Below, piece after piece: positions 58,769 to 64,000 of a stretch of 64,000 nt of DNA. Origin of the DNA: Massilia sp. CF038 (GTDB taxonomy: Bacteria; Pseudomonadota; Gammaproteobacteria; Burkholderiales; Burkholderiaceae_D); the NCBI RefSeq assembly GCF_900129765.1, contig NZ_FQWU01000001.1, positions 620,001 to 684,000 of the forward strand, given 5' to 3'. Below the pieces are notes generated by a model that had not been told where the DNA came from, did not search any database, and was given only the letters and a program-made list of their open reading frames with translations. The position numbers were made by a program, and so were the translations under genes. Numbering within the stretch: position 1 is the first letter of the stretch; every line of letters begins with the position of its first letter.

Positions 58769-60901
58769 ATGCCTAATTTTTCCCGCACCGTTCTTGCCTC
58801 CATGCTTGTACTGGCCTACGCCGCGCCGGCGTTTGCCGGCAGCACCGTGGTCGAGAATCTGACTGTCTACAGCAATACCAGCGTGCGCTCGCCTGAGCAA
58901 GCGCTGCGCGCTAACGCGGCGCGTTTCGGCCTGTCGCCCAAGCTCGACAATCTGGTGCAAACCAAGGTGCAGGAATCGCTGACGGCAACCCACTATACCT
59001 ACCAGCAAATGCTGCGTGGCTTGCCCGTCGACCGTGCTGAAATTATCGTGTCGATCAGCAAGACTGGGCAGCTGCAAAAAATCTTTAATGAAACGCGCTA
59101 CATTTCTCCCGCCATCGACGCGAAGGCCGTCAACCAGCTGTACAACCAGCATCAACTGACCGAAGACCAGGCACTGGACCGCGGCTGGTCCAACATGAAG
59201 GTCCAGCACAAGCTGGTGGCCGTGCCAAAAGGCGAGCTGGTCTGGGTACCCACCAAGGATGGCGTGCAACTGGCGCGCAAAGTGACGATCCAGGCTGAAA
59301 TGCCGACCGGCGGTTTTGTGCAATACCTGAATGCGCATGACGGCACATTGATCGATTCCTACTCGCTGTCGCTGCCGCGCACCAACAAGGGTGGCGAGCG
59401 CAGCCTGGCCGCACGCGCGCAATTGCTGGCCGCGCCGCTGGACCGCATTGCTGCCACCGAAGAAGCCAAGAAGCAAGTCAAGCCACCGAAACCAATGGCG
59501 GCCGACGCCTTGCTGGTGCCATCGGGCATTAACGGCACTGGCCTGGTGTTTGATCCGGACCCACGCACCAAGCTCAATAATGAGTCGCTGACCGATACCT
59601 CGCCCGCCTCGGCCTTTGATGCTGCTTATGAAACCAAGACCCTGCCAGACCTGACCGTCACGGGCGGCGTCTACAGTTTGAGCGGACCGTTCGTCAACCT
59701 GAAAAACATTGAATCGCCAGCCACCGGGCCCAGCACCACCACCAACGGGGTGTGGACGGCCAAGCGCGGCAACAATGCGTTTGATGATACCAACGTCTAC
59801 TTCCATCTGGACCAGAACCAGCGCTACATTCAGTCGCTCGGCTTTACCGGAAGCAAGTCGATCATCAACCGTCCGCTGGACGTCGACACCGATGGCGTCA
59901 ACGGCGACGACAATTCGCACTACAGCCGCGGCGCTACCGACTACCTGGCCTTTGGCCACGGCTGCGTGAACGACAGCGAAGACGCGGACGTCATCCTGCA
60001 CGAGTACGGCCACGCCATTCAGGCCAACATCAATTCCAACTGGTCGGGCGGCGACACCGGCGCCATGGGCGAAGGCTTTGGCGACTACTGGGCTGGTTCC
60101 TATTCCTACAGCCGGCCCAATGGCGCGACCTTCCATCCGGAATGGATCTTCAGCTGGGACGGACATAACGGTTGCTGGGGTGGGCGTATGCTGAACCGCA
60201 CCGACGCCTGGTACAACAGCAGCAAATCGTACAGCGCGCACTCGTCGGTGACGGAAAACGGCGTGACGTTCCAGTCCGACGAACTGTGGTCGGCGCCGCT
60301 GTTTGAATCGATGAAGGCCCTGATCGCTGCCGGCAAGCCGCGCGCCAATATTGACAAGATCATTCTGGAAGCGCACTTCGGTCTGGGCAGCGCCGTCAAG
60401 ATGCCAGTCATGGCCACCTCGATCGTGAACGCCGCCAAGGCGCTGTTCCCCGGCGACCTGACGTACGCCAACACCTTCCAGGCCAAGTTCGAAGCGCAGA
60501 AAATTCTGAGCACGATCGTGGTGGGCCCGTCCATCAATGAAACCGAGGTCAACAACACGAAAGAGACCGCCAATGCCATCGCCACGTCCGGCACCACGGT
60601 CAACGGCAACATGGCCGTGAGCCGGGTTGCCACGGGTGACGTTGATTTCTTCAAGGTGGTACTGCCAGCGGGTAAAACCCTGACGGCAGCCTTGACGCCA
60701 AACGCCAGTTCCGACTATGACCTGGAACTGCAAAACAGCGCGGGCACCAAGCTGTCGAACAGCATCAAGGGCACTGGGCAGACCGACACCGTGACCCGTA
60801 CTGCGGGCGCGGCAGCGGAAACGCTGTATCTGAAAGTGTACTTCTACAGCGGCGGCAATGGGCCGACCAACGGCAAGTACACGCTCAAGGCCAGCTGGTA
60901 A
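58769..60901 (+). CDS. Secreted M36/M4-like zinc metallopeptidase with PPC domain
   Basis: This 710-residue pre-pro-protein has a signal peptide (MPNFSRTVLASMLVLAYAAPAFA). A propeptide with an FTP-like part is followed by the catalytic domain with HEYGHAI (HExxH) near residue 412 and GAMGEGFGDYWAGSYSY, whose Glu is the third zinc ligand. GEGFGDY is closer to M36 fungalysin than to M4 thermolysin. A PPC-type C-terminal domain (NETEVNNTKETANAI ... VDFFKVVLPAGKTLTA) ends the protein. It should be secreted and cut to activate. A perfect palindrome lies upstream and a terminator follows. Confidence 0.9.
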   Translation: MPNFSRTVLASMLVLAYAAPAFAGSTVVENLTVYSNTSVRSPEQALRANAARFGLSPKLDNLVQTKVQESLTATHYTYQQMLRGLPVDRAEIIVSISKTGQLQKIFNETRYISPAIDAKAVNQLYNQHQLTEDQALDRGWSNMKVQHKLVAVPKGELVWVPTKDGVQLARKVTIQAEMPTGGFVQYLNAHDGTLIDSYSLSLPRTNKGGERSLAARAQLLAAPLDRIAATEEAKKQVKPPKPMAADALLVPSGINGTGLVFDPDPRTKLNNESLTDTSPASAFDAAYETKTLPDLTVTGGVYSLSGPFVNLKNIESPATGPSTTTNGVWTAKRGNNAFDDTNVYFHLDQNQRYIQSLGFTGSKSIINRPLDVDTDGVNGDDNSHYSRGATDYLAFGHGCVNDSEDADVILHEYGHAIQANINSNWSGGDTGAMGEGFGDYWAGSYSYSRPNGATFHPEWIFSWDGHNGCWGGRMLNRTDAWYNSSKSYSAHSSVTENGVTFQSDELWSAPLFESMKALIAAGKPRANIDKIILEAHFGLGSAVKMPVMATSIVNAAKALFPGDLTYANTFQAKFEAQKILSTIVVGPSINETEVNNTKETANAIATSGTTVNGNMAVSRVATGDVDFFKVVLPAGKTLTAALTPNASSDYDLELQNSAGTKLSNSIKGTGQTDTVTRTAGAAAETLYLKVYFYSGGNGPTNGKYTLKASW

Positions 60902-60920
60902 CAGCGCGCTGGCACAAAGA

Positions 60921-60948
60921 GACCCTGGCTTGCCAGGGTCTTTTTTTT
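60921..60948 (+). terminator. Intrinsic terminator of the peptidase gene
   Basis: Stem GACCCTGGC, loop TT, GCCAGGGTC, then eight T, 20 bp after the peptidase stop. Confidence 0.95.
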
Positions 60949-61035
60949 GCCGCAGGCACGCAAATACGGATGGCTTGCCAGCAAGGCCGTACCACCGCAT
61001 ACTCGATGCTCCGTCTTCCTGCCCGCTTTCAAACA

Positions 61036-61167
61036 ATGAATTCCAACGACAAATTCCCGTATCGCGCACCGGCGTCCCAATTTGTCGCACTTGACCATGA
61101 TGGCTTGCCCGGTGCGGCGGGGTATCCCATCCGCTTTGCGACGCAGCGTGCTGACGCTGCGCGCTGA
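61036..61167 (+). CDS. Short open frame, possible truncated paralogue
   Basis: A 43-residue frame starts MNSNDKFPYRAPASQF. Its N-terminus resembles that of the next gene (MAEQHPYAPPRADML), which suggests a truncated copy, but no membrane part follows. The ribosome binding site is weak. It may be a non-functional remnant. Confidence 0.3.
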   Translation: MNSNDKFPYRAPASQFVALDHDGLPGAAGYPIRFATQRADAAR

Positions 61168-61194
61168 GCGCCTTCTTCATCACCAGAAATAGCG

Positions 61195-61605
61195 ATGGCA
61201 GAACAACACCCTTATGCACCGCCCCGGGCGGACATGCTCGACACCGGCGCTGCAGGTCAGGCCGGCCCGACCGCACGATTGTTCACACCATGCGTCTTGC
61301 TGCTCGCAGCGAGCTGGTTCGGATGGTGGGGCTTATCGTATGACTTGCCGATGTGGACTGCGTGCGCGGCCGGTCTTCTATTGCTTGCAGCAGGACTGGT
61401 GTTGCGGGCGCGCTGGGCTAAGTATATTTTGTATCTATTGACGGCTGGCGTCAGCTTGCTACTAGCCCGCGTCATCGTCTCGGCCGCACTGGACGGCGCG
61501 CTGGACGGCTCTGCACTGGAGGGTTATTTGTCGCTGCTTCCCGCGCTGCTGTTGATGCTCGTATGCGCTGGATGTGCATTTAGCACCAGACGCACCTTCG
61601 CCTGA
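61195..61605 (+). CDS. Small four-helix membrane protein, unknown function
   Basis: This 136-residue protein has a soluble N-terminus (MAEQHPYAPPRADMLDTG) typical of small membrane proteins with a PYxxP leader. Four hydrophobic segments follow (FTPCVLLLAASWFGWWG, WTACAAGLLLLAAGLVL, YILYLLTAGVSLLLARVIV, LLPALLLMLVCAGCAF). The family is not recognised. It is convergent with the VWA gene. Confidence 0.65.
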   Translation: MAEQHPYAPPRADMLDTGAAGQAGPTARLFTPCVLLLAASWFGWWGLSYDLPMWTACAAGLLLLAAGLVLRARWAKYILYLLTAGVSLLLARVIVSAALDGALDGSALEGYLSLLPALLLMLVCAGCAFSTRRTFA

Positions 61606-61617
61606 GCGCCTTAACAA

Positions 61618-62766
61618 CTATCCCGCAACCGCGATATCGTGCTGCGCTGCCCACGCGCCCATGTCCTGTTTTTTGATGGCAGCGGCCATCAGGTCGGGGA
61701 ACTTGTCCGGCGTGCAGGCAAAGCAGGGGATGCCAAGCTTGGCGAAATGGGCGGCATGGCGATGGTCGTAACTAGGTGCGCCGTGATCGTCAAGGGCGAG
61801 CAGGGCGATCATCTGCATGCCGCTCTCGACCATGGCCTGGGCGCGCGCCAGCATCTGCCCGGCGTTGCCGCCTTCGTATAAATCGCTGATGAGAACAAAA
61901 ATGGTTTCCTGCGGGCGCTTGACCAGACCCTGACAGTAGGCCAGCGCCAGGTTGATGTCGGTACCGCCACCGAGCTGGGTACCAAACAGGACGTCGACCG
62001 GATCGGCCAGCAGCGGCGTCAGATCCACCACGGCAGTGTCGAACACGACCACCTGGGTACTGACCGCCTTGATGCTGGCCAGGACTGCGGCAAACACGCT
62101 GGCGTACACCACCGACGGCGCCATCGATCCGCTCTGGTCCACGCACAGCACGATGTCGCGCAGGCTCTGGCTTTTGCGCGCAAAGCCGACCCGGCGCTCG
62201 GGAATGATGGTCTGGTAGTCGGCCTGGTAGTGGCGCAGGTTGGCGCGGATGGTGCGCAGCCAGTCGATTTCGTTGTGGCGCGGGCGGTGGTTGCGGGCCG
62301 CCCGGTTCAAGCTGCCCGAGACGGCCTGGCGCAGCGGGTTGCTGAGCTTGCGCTCGAGTTCCTCGACCACGGTGCGCACCACCTGGCGCGCGGTGTCCTT
62401 GGTCTTGCTGGGCATCAGACGATTCAAGGACAGCAGCGTGGCCACCAGATGCACATCGGGCTGCACGCTGCGCAGCATTTCCGGTTCCAGCAGCATTTGC
62501 TGCAGACCGAGCCGCTCCATCGCGTCTTTCTGCATCACGTGCACAATGCTCGACGGGAAGTACTCGCGAATGTCGCCCAGCCAGCGCGCCACGCTGGGCG
62601 CCGAGCTGCCCAGACCGCCGCGGCCTTCCTTGCTGTCGTACAGTGCGCCCAGCGTGCGTTCCAAAGCGATATCGCCTGGCGGCAGGGGCAAATGGTCGGC
62701 TTCGCTGCCCAGAATCAGGCGCCAGCGCCGCTCCAGGGCGGCTTGATCGATCGGGGGAGTGGTCAT
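61618..62766 (-). CDS. VWA-domain protein of the DUF5682/MoxR-type operon
   Basis: From ATG 62766 this protein is 382 residues. A helical N-terminal half (LGALYDSKEGRGGLGSSAPSVARWLGDIREYFPSS) precedes a von Willebrand A domain with an intact MIDAS: DQSGSM near residue 218, a Thr in LGGGTDINLA and an Asp in LISDLYEGG. This sequence type is found in operons with a MoxR-like AAA ATPase, SWIM and DUF5682 proteins. The start overlaps the stop of the upstream gene (ATGA). Function of the complex is unknown. Confidence 0.88.
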   Translation of the reverse strand: MTTPPIDQAALERRWRLILGSEADHLPLPPGDIALERTLGALYDSKEGRGGLGSSAPSVARWLGDIREYFPSSIVHVMQKDAMERLGLQQMLLEPEMLRSVQPDVHLVATLLSLNRLMPSKTKDTARQVVRTVVEELERKLSNPLRQAVSGSLNRAARNHRPRHNEIDWLRTIRANLRHYQADYQTIIPERRVGFARKSQSLRDIVLCVDQSGSMAPSVVYASVFAAVLASIKAVSTQVVVFDTAVVDLTPLLADPVDVLFGTQLGGGTDINLALAYCQGLVKRPQETIFVLISDLYEGGNAGQMLARAQAMVESGMQMIALLALDDHGAPSYDHRHAAHFAKLGIPCFACTPDKFPDLMAAAIKKQDMGAWAAQHDIAVAG

Positions 62767-64000
62767 GCGCTGGCCTCGCCTAGCAAAAGTGTGAGCATCG
62801 GCAGGATTTGTGCTGCGCGTGCCTCGTCGACGGCAGCGCTGCTGCCCGGCTGGGCCAGCACCACGCTGCCGTGGGCAACCCGCTCGCCCAGCTGGCGCCG
62901 TTCGGCCGGCTCGAAGCTGGCGAAAGTACGGCGCAGCAGCGGCAGCAGTTCGATGAATGCGCTGTCGGGCAAGCTGCGCACCCAATTGTTCAGAATGTGC
63001 CAGAGCGGGTCGTTGACGATCAGGAGCAAGCCGCTGCCGCGCAAGAAGCCTTCCAGCCATGCGGCAGTGGCCAGCGGATCGATCGGATTGCTGCACGCGA
63101 GCGACAGCGCCTGGGCACAGCGTTCCACGCTCCAGTGCTCCTGCTCGAACAGAATGCGCACGGCGCGCCCGGCGATCAGCGCATGGGCCTGGCTGTGCAC
63201 GCACTGTTCCAGTGCGCCGCGCCAGGCGTCCTGATGGTCGCGTTTTTGCAGCAAGGCGATGGCCTGGTCGGCTTGCAGCAGCTGGCCAAGCAGCACCTGG
63301 GCTGCGTCTTCGTTGATGCCGCGTGCGGCAAGCGGCAGGGCAATGCTGGCGCGCTGCACCAGGCCGTCCATGACCTCGGCCACGCTGGCCGTGTCGGTGC
63401 CGCGCACATTGCCGTAGCGCTGGACGTTGGCCAGCGGGGCCAGTGCGGCCAGCAGGCCGCCGGCGTCGTGGGTGCCAGCGGCCAGCGCTTGCATGCGCGC
63501 CATCAGCACCGGCACGGCCGGACGCACGTCGGCCAGCAGCATGCGTTCGACCAGCGCGGTCAGGGCAGGCAGCTGCTGCACTTGCTGCGACTGGTGGCAC
63601 AGCCAAGCGTAGCTGGCCACTTCCAGGGTCGCGCCCCAGACGTTCGCTTCCAGCAGCCGCAGTTCAAATTCGGGCTCCCACACGAGCAGCCAGCGCTCGT
63701 GGAAGCTGCCGCTCTTGCCATGCACATGGCGCGTTTTGCCCCACTCGATTCCCAGCATGCTCAGGCGGTGCAGGAAGATACTCTTTTCCAGGTGCGCGCT
63801 CTGGCGCAAGTCCAGATCGAGCTCGGTCTGGTCGGCCCGCACCGCCATCCGGAAGCGCTTTTGCAGCTGCTTGACGTCGGCCGGCAGCGGCAGGGTCGGG
63901 GTCTCGGGCGGCACGGCGCCAAGGCGGTCGTTGACCAGCAATTCGCGTTCGATCAGGCGCAGTGGCGCATCGGACTCGCCAAAGAGCACGCTTTGCAGCG
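62763..64000 (-). CDS. DUF5682-type protein, 5' end beyond the window
   Basis: The frame is open to the right edge, so the N-terminus is missing. The visible 412 residues are helix-rich with no membrane segment or catalytic motif. They include RLSMLGIEWGKTRHVHGKSGSFHERWLLVWEPEFELRLLE and a long alpha-solenoid-like stretch. The C-terminal half and the tight link to a VWA gene match DUF5682-family proteins as I recall them. Family naming is by context and memory, so moderate confidence only. Confidence 0.7.
   Translation of the reverse strand, partial: LQSVLFGESDAPLRLIERELLVNDRLGAVPPETPTLPLPADVKQLQKRFRMAVRADQTELDLDLRQSAHLEKSIFLHRLSMLGIEWGKTRHVHGKSGSFHERWLLVWEPEFELRLLEANVWGATLEVASYAWLCHQSQQVQQLPALTALVERMLLADVRPAVPVLMARMQALAAGTHDAGGLLAALAPLANVQRYGNVRGTDTASVAEVMDGLVQRASIALPLAARGINEDAAQVLLGQLLQADQAIALLQKRDHQDAWRGALEQCVHSQAHALIAGRAVRILFEQEHWSVERCAQALSLACSNPIDPLATAAWLEGFLRGSGLLLIVNDPLWHILNNWVRSLPDSAFIELLPLLRRTFASFEPAERRQLGERVAHGSVVLAQPGSSAAVDEARAAQILPMLTLLLGEASA

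Noticed and set aside
58655-61276. 873-codon minus-strand open frame over the metallopeptidase
   Set aside because: It crosses a strong terminator and several gene boundaries and has no domain; the plus-strand peptidase has clear motifs.

Overview
The window is a chromosomal segment of a high-GC betaproteobacterium. Gene content and order (rpoZ-spoT-gmk, yicC, kinase/phosphatase, rph, rdgB-hemW; a HexR-type Entner-Doudoroff set; a PEP-CTERM protein; many c-di-GMP proteins) point to Oxalobacteraceae, close to Massilia, Duganella or Janthinobacterium. That placement is an inference from gene families; no search was run. No tRNA, rRNA, CRISPR array, insertion sequence or prophage was seen.

Layout. 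0-7.6 kb: a partial diguanylate cyclase, then core genes (spoT, rpoZ, gmk, yicC, a Ser/Thr kinase with its PP2C phosphatase, rph). 7.7-11 kb: an AT-richer accessory islet (SUKH protein, small acidic protein, TIR-domain protein, broken ribbon-helix-helix antitoxin, small membrane protein) lying between rph and rdgB. 11-15 kb: rdgB-hemW, then a DUF3034 protein, an exported truncated globin and a thioredoxin-fold protein. 15-21.5 kb: an RND efflux operon with a divergent TetR/AcrR repressor and an AcrR-like operator. 22.7-27 kb: zwf, hexR and tal, with a tandem array of hexR 5' fragments and REP elements wedged between zwf and hexR. 27-32 kb: a three-gene signalling operon (PAS-GGDEF-EAL, KaiC-like double ATPase, soluble histidine kinase). 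33-39 kb: SMP-30 lactonase and pgi, divergent from edd-eda. 39-47 kb: a MESH1-like HD hydrolase, TPR and PEP-CTERM proteins, an ACT/Lrp divergent pair, a CheY-CheC-GGDEF operon, rpiA. 47-53 kb: yggX, argA and a 1408-residue HrpA helicase. 53-61.6 kb: a PRC-barrel protein, an esterase, several unrecognised proteins and an M36-like metallopeptidase. 61.6-64 kb: a VWA protein and the end of a DUF5682-type protein, cut by the window edge.

How the genes work together. The sugar genes form one circuit: zwf, edd, eda, pgi, tal and rpiA cover glucose-6-phosphate oxidation, the Entner-Doudoroff route and the pentose shunt. Four copies of a TGTA-N7-TACA-like box sit in the zwf and pgi/edd promoter regions, as expected of a HexR regulon. 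Signalling is dense: three GGDEF proteins, SpoT plus a second HD hydrolase, a Ser/Thr kinase-phosphatase pair, KaiC with a histidine kinase, and CheC with a receiver.

A 28-bp REP family recurs at least ten times across the window, mostly between genes but once inside the hrpA reading frame. The strongest unusual signals are the hexR-head/REP tandem array, a second diverged copy of the zwf C-terminal codons just after zwf, the in-frame REP in hrpA, the KaiC operon, and the TIR islet.
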